This document shows, piece after piece, positions 1-10,200 of a stretch of 12,595 bases of DNA. Under the pieces are notes generated by a model. The model saw only the letters and a list, made by a program, of their open reading frames with translations. It was not told the DNA's origin and made no database searches. The translations under genes were made by a program, and so were the position numbers. Within the stretch, counting starts at the first letter, position 1. The number at the start of each line of letters is the position of its first letter. This stretch comes from an uncultured Clostridia bacterium (GTDB taxonomy: Bacteria; Bacillota; Clostridia; Oscillospirales; Ruminococcaceae), in the NCBI GenBank assembly GCA_937891895.1, contig CALATN010000049.1, positions 1-12,595 on the forward strand, given 5' to 3'.

Positions 1-264
1 AAGCGAATCGACGGAACAATGTATTCCTGCTCATCTCTCGGTGTTAAAATCGGCGGCGGTATCGGAACAGCTCTTACAGGCTGGTTGCTCGCAGCAGGCG
101 GATATGTTGCAAACGCTGCTGTACAGCCTGAATCCTGTATCAATATGCTGAACTTTATGTACCTCTGGTTACCTATGATATTCAATTTCATTATGACAAT
201 TCTGCTCTCACGCCTGAACGTTGAAAAGGCAAACGCAGACTGGGACAAGGAACACAACTCTTGA
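1..264 (+). CDS. GPH/MelB-type sugar:cation symporter, C-terminal end (partial)
   Basis: Only the last 87 codons are in the window; the reading frame is open from base 1. The residues KRIDGTMYS followed by a glycine-rich stretch (VKIGGGIGTALTGWLL) resemble the conserved loop and helix near the C-terminus of glycoside-pentoside-hexuronide (GPH) symporters such as MelB and LacS. A second hydrophobic stretch (MYLWLPMIFNFIMTILLSRL) is the last membrane helix, and a short charged tail follows. The family sits in the cytoplasmic membrane and imports glycosides with H+ or Na+. Its stop codon touches the ribosome binding site of the beta-galactosidase gene, so it is in the same operon and lactose or another galactoside is the likely substrate. 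There is no room after the last helix for the IIA-like domain found at the C-terminus of streptococcal LacS. The substrate is inferred from context only. Confidence 0.85.
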   Translation, partial: KRIDGTMYSCSSLGVKIGGGIGTALTGWLLAAGGYVANAAVQPESCINMLNFMYLWLPMIFNFIMTILLSRLNVEKANADWDKEHNS

Positions 265-277
265 GGAGGAAAATTTT

Positions 278-3232
278 ATGAAAGCTACACTTGAATGGCT
301 CGCAAACCCCGAAATTTTTGAAGTAAACAGAGAAAAGGCACACTCCGACCACGGCTATACTACAAAGGAAGGCGACCTTCGTCAGAGCCTTAACGGCACT
401 TGGAAGTTCAGCTATTGCGAACACCCTGACAACAGACCTGCTGATTTCTACAAGACTGATTTTGATGTAACAGATTTTGACGAAATCAAAGTTCCGGGAC
501 ATATTCAGTTACAGGGATACGATAAACCACAATATGTGAACACTCAGTATCCTTGGGAAGGTCACGAGCAGCTTGTTCCTCCGCAAATTCCTCAGAAGCG
601 TAACCCTGTGGGAAGTTATGTGAAATTCTTTGACGTTGACAAGGAGCTTCTCGGCAAGGAAACCTTTATCAGCTTTCAGGGTGTTGAAACAGCGTTCTAT
701 GTGTGGTTCAACGGCGAGTTTGTAGGCTACTCCGAGGACAGCTTCACTCCCTCTGAGTTCAATATCACTCCTTACATAAAGGAAAAGAACAACAAGCTTG
801 CGGTTGAGGTTTACCGCTACAGCACAGCAAGCTGGCTGGAAGACCAGGATTTCTGGAGATTTTCGGGTATCTTCCGTGACGTGTATCTTTACGCTGTTCC
901 CGAAATTCATATTCGTGATATGAAGGTTATTGCAGATTATGATTACGAAAACGGCAACGGTATTCTTACAACTGAGCTTGATATTACAGGCGACAGCGAT
1001 TATGAAATAAAGCTTACTCTCACTGACAAGAACGGTATCAAGGTGTATGAGGGCAATACTGCAAATGTATCAGCTTCAATTCCTGATGTTGCACCCTGGA
1101 GTGCTGAACAGCCTGACCTCTACACACTTACTGCTGAAATCATTGCTGATGGTGAGGTTGTTGAAACAGTTGAAACAAAGGTTGGTTTCCGTACCTTTGA
1201 GATGAAAAACGGCATTATGTGTCTGAACGGCAAGAGAATAATTTTCAAGGGTATCAATCGCCACGAGTGGAACGCAGAGGGCGGCAGAGTTGTAACAGAA
1301 GATGATATGCTCTGGGATATCCGCTTTATGAAGCGCAACAACATCAATGCTGTCCGTACCTGTCATTACCCTAACAACTCTCTTTGGTATAAGCTTTGCG
1401 ATGAGTATGGTATTTACCTTATTGCCGAAACAAATCTCGAAAGCCACGGCACTTGGCAGAAGATGGGAGCTTGCGAGCCGTCAATAAATGTTCCTGCTTC
1501 ACTTCCCGAATGGAAGGAAGCCTGCCTCGACAGAGCAAGGTCAATGTATGAGCGTGACAAAGACCACGCAAGCGTGCTGATATGGAGCTGCGGAAACGAA
1601 AGCTACTGCGGTGATGATATTGCGGCAATGGCTGACTACTTCCACGAGGTTGACAAGACAAGACTTGTTCACTACGAGGGTGTTGTGTGGAACAGAAAAT
1701 ACGACCACATCACCGATATGGAAAGCAGAATGTATGCAAAGCCTGACGAGGTTGAGGAATACCTGAAACAGAACACAGGAAAGCCCTACATCAGCTGTGA
1801 ATATATGCACGCTATGGGCAACTCCCTCGGCGGTATGAAGCTTTACACCGACCTTGAAGATAAGTACGAAGCATATCAGGGCGGCTTTATATGGGACTAC
1901 ATCGACCAGTCGCTTTACAAGGACGGAGTGCTTGTTTACGGCGGCGACTTTGACGACAGGGCAAGCGATTACGGCTTCTGCACAAACGGTATTGTTTACG
2001 CTGACCGCACATATTCTCCAAAGGTAAGCGAAGCAAAACAGCTTTACTCCAACATCAGAATGAGCATTTCAGACAGAGTGCTTACAATAGAAAACAGAAA
2101 CCTTTTTGTTGGTACAGAGGGATATATTTTCAAAGTCACACTGGAAAAAGAGGGCGAAATTCTTGCGGCAGAGGAACACCGTCTGAACATTTCCGCAGGT
2201 GAAAAAGCCAGCGTGAAAATCGGTCTTGAAGTTCCCGAAAATGGCGGCGAGTATGTTCTTACAGCTTCCGCAGTTATTGCAGAAGATACAATCTGGGCAG
2301 AAAAGGGACACGAGATTTCTTTTGCACAGGAGGTTGTTAAAACTCCCGAAATTACAGTAAATGCACAAGTTCACCAAGCTGAAATTGTGTATGGTGACTT
2401 CTGCATCGGCGTACACGGCGAAAACTTCTCAATGCAGTTTGACAAGCGTGAGGGCGGAGTAAGCTCGCTGATTTACGACGGAAAAGAATACATCACAAGA
2501 GCACCGAAAATCAGCTTTTTCAGAGCACACACAGACAATGACACAGGTGCAGGCTATCCATACGAAAACGCACAGTGGCAGATTGCAGGAAGATGTGCAA
2601 AGCTTATGGGATATGACATAAAGGAAAACGCTGACAGCCTTGAAGTGACTTACAAATTCCTTGCACCTACAGTGACCTCATTTGAATACAAGGTTACATA
2701 CATCGCATATTTCGACGGCAGACTTGGCGTAAAGGCTGAGTATGACGGAGTAAAGGGACTTTCCGATATGCCCGTATTTGCAATGGATTTCAAAATGAAG
2801 AAGCAGTATGACAAGTTCACATATTACGGAATGGGTCCCGACGAAAACTATATTGACCGTGACAACGGTGCAAGACTTGGTGTGTATACATCGACAGCAA
2901 ATGACAATTTCACAAAGTATCTTAACCCGCAGGAATGCGGCAACAGAACTGGTGTGAGATATGTTGACGTGTACGAAGAAAACGGAGCAGGTCTTTGCTT
3001 TACTGCAAATGAACAGCCCTTTGAAATGAGCGTGCTGCCATATAACGCATACGAGCTTGACAATGCTATGCACCGTGACGAGCTTCCTGACCCGACTTAC
3101 ACTTGGGTACGCATTGCCGCAAAGCAGATGGGCGTTGGCGGTGATGACAGCTGGGGCGCACCCGTACACAAGGAATTCAAGATAAACAGCGAAGAAGCAA
3201 TGACTCTGGAATTTACAATAAACTCTCTTTAA
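278..3232 (+). CDS. lacZ: Beta-galactosidase, glycoside hydrolase family 2 (LacZ type)
   Basis: This is a cytoplasmic enzyme that hydrolyses lactose to glucose and galactose. The 984-aa length is close to E. coli LacZ (1024 aa), and there is no signal peptide. I chose the ATG at 278 because GGAGGA (265-270) lies 7 bases upstream; an upstream in-frame ATG at 221 falls inside the transporter gene and has no such site. The domain order is GH2: a sugar-binding jelly roll at about 30-200, an Ig-like domain at about 205-305, a TIM barrel from about residue 303, and the C-terminal beta-gal small-chain domain from about 708. Visible LacZ motifs are NRHEW (H329), RTCHYPN (H363), the acid/base motif WSCGNES (E441), the nucleophile motif ISCEYMHAMGNS (E508), HTDND (751-755) and a PQECGNR motif near the end. 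It is the first enzyme gene after the transporter. Beta-galactosidase is a confident call; lactose as the physiological substrate is an inference from the Leloir genes downstream. Confidence 0.97.
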   Translation: MKATLEWLANPEIFEVNREKAHSDHGYTTKEGDLRQSLNGTWKFSYCEHPDNRPADFYKTDFDVTDFDEIKVPGHIQLQGYDKPQYVNTQYPWEGHEQLVPPQIPQKRNPVGSYVKFFDVDKELLGKETFISFQGVETAFYVWFNGEFVGYSEDSFTPSEFNITPYIKEKNNKLAVEVYRYSTASWLEDQDFWRFSGIFRDVYLYAVPEIHIRDMKVIADYDYENGNGILTTELDITGDSDYEIKLTLTDKNGIKVYEGNTANVSASIPDVAPWSAEQPDLYTLTAEIIADGEVVETVETKVGFRTFEMKNGIMCLNGKRIIFKGINRHEWNAEGGRVVTEDDMLWDIRFMKRNNINAVRTCHYPNNSLWYKLCDEYGIYLIAETNLESHGTWQKMGACEPSINVPASLPEWKEACLDRARSMYERDKDHASVLIWSCGNESYCGDDIAAMADYFHEVDKTRLVHYEGVVWNRKYDHITDMESRMYAKPDEVEEYLKQNTGKPYISCEYMHAMGNSLGGMKLYTDLEDKYEAYQGGFIWDYIDQSLYKDGVLVYGGDFDDRASDYGFCTNGIVYADRTYSPKVSEAKQLYSNIRMSISDRVLTIENRNLFVGTEGYIFKVTLEKEGEILAAEEHRLNISAGEKASVKIGLEVPENGGEYVLTASAVIAEDTIWAEKGHEISFAQEVVKTPEITVNAQVHQAEIVYGDFCIGVHGENFSMQFDKREGGVSSLIYDGKEYITRAPKISFFRAHTDNDTGAGYPYENAQWQIAGRCAKLMGYDIKENADSLEVTYKFLAPTVTSFEYKVTYIAYFDGRLGVKAEYDGVKGLSDMPVFAMDFKMKKQYDKFTYYGMGPDENYIDRDNGARLGVYTSTANDNFTKYLNPQECGNRTGVRYVDVYEENGAGLCFTANEQPFEMSVLPYNAYELDNAMHRDELPDPTYTWVRIAAKQMGVGGDDSWGAPVHKEFKINSEEAMTLEFTINSL

Positions 3233-3253
3233 CTTTTGAAAGGAGCAACTGTT

Positions 3254-4540
3254 ATGAACATTCTTAACGCATTACAGGGTATCGAAAACAACGAATTTAT
3301 GAGAACCTTCAAGGACTTTTACGGAACAGCCGAGGAAGAACTGAAATATCAGAAGCAGCGTTATCTTGACGCAGTAAACAGCTTTGCAAAGCTTTATCCG
3401 AAGAGAAAGGATATCCGCATTTTCTCCGCTCCTGGAAGAACTGAAATCGGCGGCAACCATACCGACCATCAGCACGGCTGTATTCTTGCGGCGGCAGTAA
3501 ATCTTGATATCATTGCAGTTGTGGCATTCCACAAGGACGGTGTAATCCGTGTAAAGTCCGAGGGCTACGATGCGTTTACAGTAAACCTCAATGATGTATC
3601 CGTTCAGTCGGGCAAGACAGGCACAGCCGCAATTATAAGCGGTATTGCCGCAAGCTTTATGGACAGGGGCACGGAAATCGGCGGATTTGACCTTTACTGC
3701 ACATCTGACGTGCTCAGCGGCAGCGGAATTTCCTCCTCTGCGGCATTTGAAACACTTATCGGAACAATTATCGACACCTGCTGCAACAACAGCGGAGCAG
3801 GTGCGGTTGAGATTGCAAAAATCGGACAGTTTGCGGAAAATGTTTATTTCGGCAAGAACAGCGGTCTGATGGACCAGACGGTTTCTTCCGTAGGCGGCTT
3901 GGTGTTCATTGACTTTTTCGACACGGAAGAGCCGAAGGTTGAAAGCTTCAACTGCGATTTTGAGGAGTACGGCTACTGCCTGTGCATTACCGATACAAAG
4001 AGCAGTCACGCTGACCTTACGGAAGATTACACAGCTATCAGAAGCGAAATGGAAAGCGTTGCAAGAGAGTTCGGCAAGCCGCATCTTCGTTTCGTAAGCG
4101 AGGTTGCGTTTTATAACGAAATTCCGAGAATTCGTGAAAAGTGCTCCGACAGAGCGATAATCCGTGCAGCGCATTTCTTTGAAGAAAACAGCCGTGCAAA
4201 GTTTGAAGCGTCAGCTTTAAGAGATGGCAATATGGAGTATTTCCTTGAGCTTGTGAGAAAGTCGGGACACTCCTCCGCAACACTTCTGCAAAATCAGTAT
4301 TCCTGCTCTGACCCTGAAAATCAGGCGATAACTCTTGCAATAATGATGAGCAGAAAGCTTCTCGGTGACAAGGGTGCAGTAAGAGTTCACGGCGGCGGTT
4401 TTGCAGGAACAATTCAGGCATTTGTACCTGTTAATCTTGCAAACAAATACATTACCGAAATGAACAGAATTTTCGGCGAGAACGCCTGCACAAAAATGAG
4501 AATTCGTCCTGTTGGCGGTGTAGAAATTACAAAGGAGTGA
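3254..4540 (+). CDS. galK: Galactokinase (GHMP kinase family)
   Basis: The product phosphorylates galactose at C1 with ATP, the first committed Leloir step. At 428 aa it is slightly longer than E. coli GalK (382 aa) because of an N-terminal extension of about 50 residues before the signature. The ATG at 3254 is chosen because GAAAGGAG (3238-3245) lies 8 bases upstream; an in-frame TTG at 3236 has no site. GHMP-kinase motifs are in order: the galactokinase signature GRTEIGGNHTDHQHG (residues 61-75), the phosphate-binding loop GSGISSSAA (156-164), the likely catalytic aspartate in GLMDQ (D207), and motif 3 HGGGFAGT (379-386). The signature has GGNHTDH where the family usually has GEHTDY, a variant consistent with clostridial homologues but worth noting. 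It lies 21 bases after lacZ and 4 bases before galE, so it is co-transcribed and probably translationally coupled to galE. Confidence 0.95.
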   Translation: MNILNALQGIENNEFMRTFKDFYGTAEEELKYQKQRYLDAVNSFAKLYPKRKDIRIFSAPGRTEIGGNHTDHQHGCILAAAVNLDIIAVVAFHKDGVIRVKSEGYDAFTVNLNDVSVQSGKTGTAAIISGIAASFMDRGTEIGGFDLYCTSDVLSGSGISSSAAFETLIGTIIDTCCNNSGAGAVEIAKIGQFAENVYFGKNSGLMDQTVSSVGGLVFIDFFDTEEPKVESFNCDFEEYGYCLCITDTKSSHADLTEDYTAIRSEMESVAREFGKPHLRFVSEVAFYNEIPRIREKCSDRAIIRAAHFFEENSRAKFEASALRDGNMEYFLELVRKSGHSSATLLQNQYSCSDPENQAITLAIMMSRKLLGDKGAVRVHGGGFAGTIQAFVPVNLANKYITEMNRIFGENACTKMRIRPVGGVEITKE

Positions 4541-4544
4541 TTTT

Positions 4545-5537
4545 ATGACAATTCTGGTTTTAGGCGGAGCAGGCTATATCGGCTCCCACACTGCACTTGA
4601 GCTTGTAAAGGCAGGTCACGACGTTGTTATCGCTGACAACCTTGCAACAGGATATATTGAAGCGTGTCCCGCAGAGGCAAAATTCTATCAGGGCGACCTC
4701 CGTGATTTTGACTTCCTCGACAAGCTTTTTCAGCAGGAGAAAATCGACGCTGTAATTCACTTTGCGGCTTACTCCCTTGTTGGTGAAAGCGTTACAAACC
4801 CGCTGAAATATTATGACAACAACCTCTACGGCACCAAGGTGCTTCTTGAAGCGATGGTAAAGAACAATGTGGGCAAAATCGTGTTCTCCTCAACAGCCGC
4901 TACATACGGCGAGCCTGAGAATATTCCAATTCTCGAAAGCGACAGAACTTGTCCTACAAACCCATACGGCGAAACAAAGCTTGCTATGGAGAAGATGTTC
5001 AAGTGGACAGCTGAGGCTCACGGTCTGAGATACGTTTCACTCCGTTACTTCAATGCTTGCGGTGCTGACGAAAGCGGTACAATCGGCGAGGCACACAACC
5101 CCGAAAGTCACCTCATTCCGCTTATTCTGCAAGTGCCCAACGGCAAGCGTGAAACAATCTCCATTTACGGCACTGATTACGACACTCCTGATGGAACTTG
5201 TATCCGTGACTATATCCACGTTACCGACCTTGCACAGGCTCATATTCTTGCTGTGCAGTATCTCAATAACGGCGGTGAAAGTGACATTTTCAACCTCGGC
5301 AACGGCGTAGGTTACTCCGTTCGTGAGGTAATCGAAACCGCAAGAAAGGTTACAGGACACCCGATTCCTGCTACAGAAACACCAAGACGTGCAGGCGACC
5401 CTGCAAGACTTGTTGCGTCCAGCAAAAAGGCAAAGAAAATCCTCGGCTGGAAGCCTGTTCACGACAGCCTTGAAGAAATCATTGCAAGTGCATGGAACTG
5501 GCACAAAAATCACCCAAATGGTTACGATGAAAAATAG
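4545..5537 (+). CDS. galE: UDP-glucose 4-epimerase (extended SDR family)
   Basis: The enzyme interconverts UDP-galactose and UDP-glucose using tightly bound NAD, regenerating UDP-glucose for GalT. At 330 aa it has the usual length (E. coli 338). The Rossmann NAD-binding motif GGAGYIG lies at residues 7-13 immediately after the first beta strand. The catalytic residues are visible: the Ser/Thr site in FSSTAATYG (T117 aligns with E. coli S124) and YGETK, giving Y141 and K145. The late motif TCIRDYIHVTDLAQAH is also typical of GalE. The ribosome binding site AAAGGAG (4531-4537) overlaps the galK stop codon TGA, with 7 bases to the ATG, so translation is probably coupled to galK. It may also serve cell-surface polysaccharide synthesis by running in reverse. 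Confidence 0.97.
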   Translation: MTILVLGGAGYIGSHTALELVKAGHDVVIADNLATGYIEACPAEAKFYQGDLRDFDFLDKLFQQEKIDAVIHFAAYSLVGESVTNPLKYYDNNLYGTKVLLEAMVKNNVGKIVFSSTAATYGEPENIPILESDRTCPTNPYGETKLAMEKMFKWTAEAHGLRYVSLRYFNACGADESGTIGEAHNPESHLIPLILQVPNGKRETISIYGTDYDTPDGTCIRDYIHVTDLAQAHILAVQYLNNGGESDIFNLGNGVGYSVREVIETARKVTGHPIPATETPRRAGDPARLVASSKKAKKILGWKPVHDSLEEIIASAWNWHKNHPNGYDEK

Positions 5538-5548
5538 GGGGCAGAAGT

Positions 5549-7039
5549 ATGATTTGCAATGCCGTGCAGAAGCTTATTGATTATGCTGTAAAAAATGAGC
5601 TTATCACAAGCGATGATATTTACGTTGTCCGCAATCAGCTTATGGAAGCGATGAAGCTTACCGATTGGGAGGAGAATTTGTCGGAATGTTCAGATGAAAC
5701 TATTGATGAAATTCTTGCTCCGCTGGTTGAGTACGCTTGCGAAAAAGAAATTATCAGCGACACGTTGAACTCCCGTGACTTATTTGATACAAAGCTTATG
5801 GGAATTCTTACACCAATGCCCAGAGAGGTCGTTGCAGAATTCAACAAGCGTTACACAGCAAATCCGAAGGAAGCTACCGACTGGTATTTCGATTTCAGCA
5901 AGAAGCTGAACTATGTTCGTGCAGGTCGGATTGAAAAGGATTTGAAGTGGACTTACGATAGCGAGTACGGAAGGCTTGACATTACGATAAATTGCTCCAA
6001 GCCTGAAAAAGACCCCCGTGACATTGCGGCGGCAAAAACGCAGAAAGCGACGGCTTACCCTAAATGTCAGCTTTGTCCTGAAAACGCTGGTTTTGCAGGG
6101 CACGCAACACATCCCGCAAGACAAAATCTTCGTCCCGTTCCGATTACGGTGAACAACGAAAAATGGCAGTTACAGTATTCGCCTTACGGTTACTACAACG
6201 AGCATTGCATTGTTTTCAATGAGAAACATATTCCGATGAAAATTGATGCTGCGGTGTTTGAAAAGCTGTTTGATATTGTGGATTATCTTCCGCATTATTT
6301 TGTAGGGTCAAATGCGGATTTGCCAATTGTCGGAGGCTCAATTTTAAGTCACGAGCATTTTCAGGGTGGCAATTACACATTTGCAATGGCGAAGGCTCCC
6401 ATTGAAACCGAGTTTGAAATAAAGGCTTATCCGAACGTAAAAGCAGGGATTGTGAAATGGCCTATGTCGGTTATCCGTGCTGCATCCGAGGACAGAAAAC
6501 AGCTGTCGGAATGCTGTGCTGATATTCTTGCAAAATGGAGAGGATACTCCGATGAAAGCGTGTTCATCTTTGCTGAAGCAAACGGAGAGCCGCACAACAC
6601 AATTACCCCTATTGCAAGGAAAAACGGCAATGTTTACGAGTGCGACCTCGTACTCAGAAACAACATTACGACGGAAGAAAGACCGCTTGGTGTATATCAT
6701 CCCAACCCGTCACTTCATCATATCAAGAAAGAAAATATCGGTCTGATTGAGGTTATGGGACTGGCGGTGCTTCCTGCAAGACTTGCAAAGGAAATAGATA
6801 TGCTTGAAACGGCAATGCTGAATGGAGAAAATCTTTATGCTTGCCCCGAGCTTACACAGCACGCAGAATGGGCAGAGGATATTTTGAAGCGTTACCCTGA
6901 TTTCAGCAAGGATAATGCAAGGGCAATTCTCGAAAAGGAGATCGGAAAGGTGTTCCTTGAGGTGCTTAATGATGCGGGTGTGTTTAAGAGGGACGATGAG
7001 GGGAAGATGGCGTTTTTGAGGTTTGTTGGTAGTATATGA
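5549..7039 (+). CDS. galT: UDP-glucose--hexose-1-phosphate uridylyltransferase, class II
   Basis: The enzyme exchanges UMP between UDP-glucose and galactose-1-phosphate, giving UDP-galactose and glucose-1-phosphate. At 496 aa it has the length of the class II GalT family of Firmicutes, which is much longer than class I (about 350 aa). The class II signature is present in full: DLPIVGGSILSHEHFQGG at residues 257-274, with the histidine pair H268 and H270. A CQLC pair precedes ENAGFAGHATHPARQNLRPVPI-type sequence typical of the family. The start ATG at 5549 follows a run of G (AGGGGG, 5536-5541) with 7 bases spacing; this site overlaps the galE stop. It is the last gene of the operon and is followed by an intrinsic terminator. 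No mutarotase or phosphoglucomutase gene is visible next to it, so those steps must be encoded elsewhere. Confidence 0.96.
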   Translation: MICNAVQKLIDYAVKNELITSDDIYVVRNQLMEAMKLTDWEENLSECSDETIDEILAPLVEYACEKEIISDTLNSRDLFDTKLMGILTPMPREVVAEFNKRYTANPKEATDWYFDFSKKLNYVRAGRIEKDLKWTYDSEYGRLDITINCSKPEKDPRDIAAAKTQKATAYPKCQLCPENAGFAGHATHPARQNLRPVPITVNNEKWQLQYSPYGYYNEHCIVFNEKHIPMKIDAAVFEKLFDIVDYLPHYFVGSNADLPIVGGSILSHEHFQGGNYTFAMAKAPIETEFEIKAYPNVKAGIVKWPMSVIRAASEDRKQLSECCADILAKWRGYSDESVFIFAEANGEPHNTITPIARKNGNVYECDLVLRNNITTEERPLGVYHPNPSLHHIKKENIGLIEVMGLAVLPARLAKEIDMLETAMLNGENLYACPELTQHAEWAEDILKRYPDFSKDNARAILEKEIGKVFLEVLNDAGVFKRDDEGKMAFLRFVGSI

Positions 7040-7042
7040 AAT

Positions 7043-7082
7043 AACAGGCACACGGCTTTGAAACGTGTGCCTGTTTGCTTTT
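7043..7082 (+). terminator. Intrinsic terminator of the lactose/Leloir operon
   Basis: A perfect 12-bp inverted repeat, AACAGGCACACG (7043-7054) and CGTGTGCCTGTT (7064-7075), encloses a 9-base loop and is followed by a T-rich tail (TGCTTTT, 7076-7082). It starts 3 bases after the galT stop codon and closes the operon. Confidence 0.93.
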
Positions 7083-7099
7083 ATGAATTATAATCTATA

Positions 7100-7128
7100 T
7101 TGCAAAAAATGACATTTTGTGATATAAT
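7100..7128 (+). promoter_or_regulatory. Sigma-A type promoter for the NTPase gene
   Basis: A -35 TTGCAA (7100-7105, 4 of 6 to TTGACA) is separated by 17 bases from a perfect -10 TATAAT (7123-7128). A TG one base upstream of the -10 (7120-7121) makes it an extended -10 promoter. Transcription would start near 7135, giving a leader of about 110 bases before the NTPase start codon. A 13-base palindrome, ATTTTA-T-TAAAAT (7127-7139), overlaps the -10 and the start point and could be an operator, but in such AT-rich DNA it may be chance. A weaker candidate (TTGCAT at 7190, TATGAT at 7214) lies closer to the gene. Confidence 0.7.
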
Positions 7129-7245
7129 TTTATTAAAATATTGGATTACATAATAGGTAGAATTTAATATAGTTTTGGGATAGAAAGTATTGCATCTGTG
7201 ATAACAAATGATATATGATGATAGTCAATGATTGGGAGGATAGAT

Positions 7246-10200
7246 ATGTGTAAAAAGAAATCGACCCCACTTGTTTTTCTTAATACTCCTGTAACAGATA
7301 AAGCGAAGGATGTTGTAGGATTAAATGTTTATGCCCAAAAATTAAGTGATGCTATCGATGCAGGAGCCCAAATGATTGCGGTTACCTCTCCGTTTGGATC
7401 AGGAAAAACCAGTTTAATAGAGCTATTGAGAAAGCAAAGAACATTTAACAAAATCATAAAGATACCTATGTGGTCACAGATTAATAGCACGGAAGGCAAA
7501 AACGATACTATTGAATTACACAGAAACTTTGTTTATCAAATAGCAAATCAACTAAACCATAAAAAAGGTACATATATAAATCGTCGTCTGAGTAATAATT
7601 ATGGACTGTTAAAACTTCATACAAATAAACCTATTCTTTATTTTTTAACAATATTGATAATAGTTTTTATGATTTCAATATGGTTTATAAATGAATACGA
7701 AAGCAATGTAATTGAATTTTTTCCTGTTATAGAAAACATAATTGATACTCTTCCTTTAATATTAACATTTGTTTCTGTTGTATTAGGTGTTATTGTAATA
7801 TCTTTGGGAGAAATTATTTTCTCTAGCATAAAATCTGAAAAAGAACGAGAAATTGAATGCGATGAAATTATTGATTTATATCGAGAAGAAATTGTAAAAG
7901 GAAGCATACCTTTTTGGTATAGAAAACTGATAGTAGTAATAGAAGATTTAGATAGAACTGATAAAAGCGATGCCGTCATTGATTTCTTGAAAGAGCTTCG
8001 AAAATATTACATACCCGAAGAAAATGGTGTTTTTAGAAGATTTAGAAAAAAAGTTATATTTATTGTAACCATAAAGTCAGAAGCAGAATTACTTGATAAT
8101 TCCACGAAAAAAGATGATGTAAACATTAATACGCAGCAAAGCTTGTATGAAAAAATATTTGATTATATTCTTAATTTACATACAATAAATATTGAGGACT
8201 ATAATTCGGTATTAGATGGATTATTAAAAACTAAGAGAGAAGAAATAGAAACAATATTAAACCTTAATAAGGGCACAGAACTTATAAATGTACCAGGAAT
8301 GCAGTGGATTACTAGGGGAGAGAAAGTTGATATTAGAGAAATTAAAGCAAGATTAAATAGTGCCTTTTTACTTTATGAAAGTTTGGAAAGTAAGTTCTCT
8401 GGAACCAAACCTTCTTTTGAAAAGTGTGCAGTTGCAGCATATTTAACTACTGCATATGCAAAAGAATTTTCTGAAACGGATCATTATGCCTTTGGGAAAC
8501 TGGTTGATTTATATATCAAGGGCGAAGAAATAAATTATGAAGATTATTTACCCTCATATAATCAATCATATCTGGATGAGATAAAAATACTTATTAAAGC
8601 AAAACATATTGATGGTACATATCATATGTATTATTATAACTATCCTAAAAATAGTGTTATATATACTTATGATGAAATGTGTATTCAAAAAGCAATTTTA
8701 TATGGTGAAAGAAACGATAAGTTTCAAGAAGCAATTACTAATGTTTTAAATGCGAAATCCGATATTATAAGAGTAACTATGGATAAAGTGATTAAATTAG
8801 GAATTGTTCTTCCAGATATTGTGTTTGAAAATGAATCATTATACATACATTTACTAAAACACTACGAAAGTAAAGTGTATGAATGGTTTGATAATTTAGA
8901 TTATTCTATTGAGTCAGCGGAGAAAACCACAAATTTAATTATAAAGCTTTTACACTATGATAGTGAAAGAAAGGTATACAATAGTAATTTTGCTAATAAA
9001 CTCTGCGACATTTGGGAAGCTAAATTTAAAGAATCTTCAATATTAGTGTTAAGAAAAAGATTATGTAAAGATTTTTCTTCAGAGGTATTATGGTATAAAA
9101 AATTGTTTTTTAACCATCATAGTTTAATTACTGATAAAGAAATGGCAGAATTGTCTTATGAAAGTATTATTGAATTGGTAAATGTGGAAAGCGACTCTTT
9201 TGACTATAATGCAATGAAAAGTCTTATTTCTTTATTTCCAGATTTCTCAGTCAGCATTTCAAATATGACATCTCAAGAATCAGAAAGATATAACCTATGT
9301 ATTACACTTACCAAAAAGTTACTGGATAATATTGAAGAAATTTTTGATATTGACACATTAGTAATGGTTTATTTTGATTTTATGTTTAAGACCCAATGTA
9401 TATTAAAAAAATACGAAGAAAAAATTTTAAACTATTACTATGAATGCGATGAAAACGAAACTATTCAGCAAAACATATTCAACAGATATCAGCAGCTTAT
9501 TAATATGTTAGATGAATATGAATTAAGTGATAAAACTGCAGAATATATTGATGAATTAGGTATTTTTACTGGATATAGTGAACATGTTGCTTCCAAGATG
9601 TTCAATCATGGTTATTACATTACTGCTATGTTAATACTAATAGAGTTAGACAAAGAACCTGAATTTAATTTAGATTGCAACATAACTGCAGTATCTGAAG
9701 CAATTGAGTGGTTTGTTGCAAATAATGATTATTTGGAAAAGGTAAGATCTTCAATTCTAAAGACTAACAGAGATATTATTTTAAATTATAAAGTTTTATT
9801 TTCATCAAGTTGTCCAAGTTTATCAGAAGTAGAAATGAAGACATTATTAAAGCTAGAAGGAATAACTGAAAAAGACATATTTAATTTAATACATCCATCA
9901 ACTGTTAGAGAAGAATGTGCAAAAGAACTTGCTCTTTATTTTTCACGAAAATATCAGAATAATTCATTAGCATATGAAATTTTAGTGTATATATCAAATT
10001 TTGAAGCGAAAACGGCTATCCGATGTATGGAAAACATAAACTTTGATACAAGTATTAAATATCAAGACTTTTCAAAACAAAAAAAGTTTGATATTAAAAA
10101 GCGATTTAATGAAATATATGATCTTAATACTGTTCAAGGTGTACTTGGTTTTATGGCTGTCACAAAAACACTTGATTCGAATTTAGAACATTATATCTAT

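Noticed and set aside
221..277. Longer beta-galactosidase reading from an ATG at 221
   Set aside because: It would lie within the end of the transporter gene and has no ribosome binding site, while GGAGGA sits 7 bases before the ATG at 278, where LacZ-like sequence begins.
2678..3169. 163-codon minus-strand frame inside lacZ
   Set aside because: It is a shadow of the strongly conserved beta-galactosidase C-terminal domain, with no ribosome site and no family likeness.
3272..4174. 300-codon open frame on the minus strand across galK
   Set aside because: It lies fully opposite a clear galactokinase gene, is rich in Cys, Asn and Val as antisense frames of such genes are, and has no recognisable domain.
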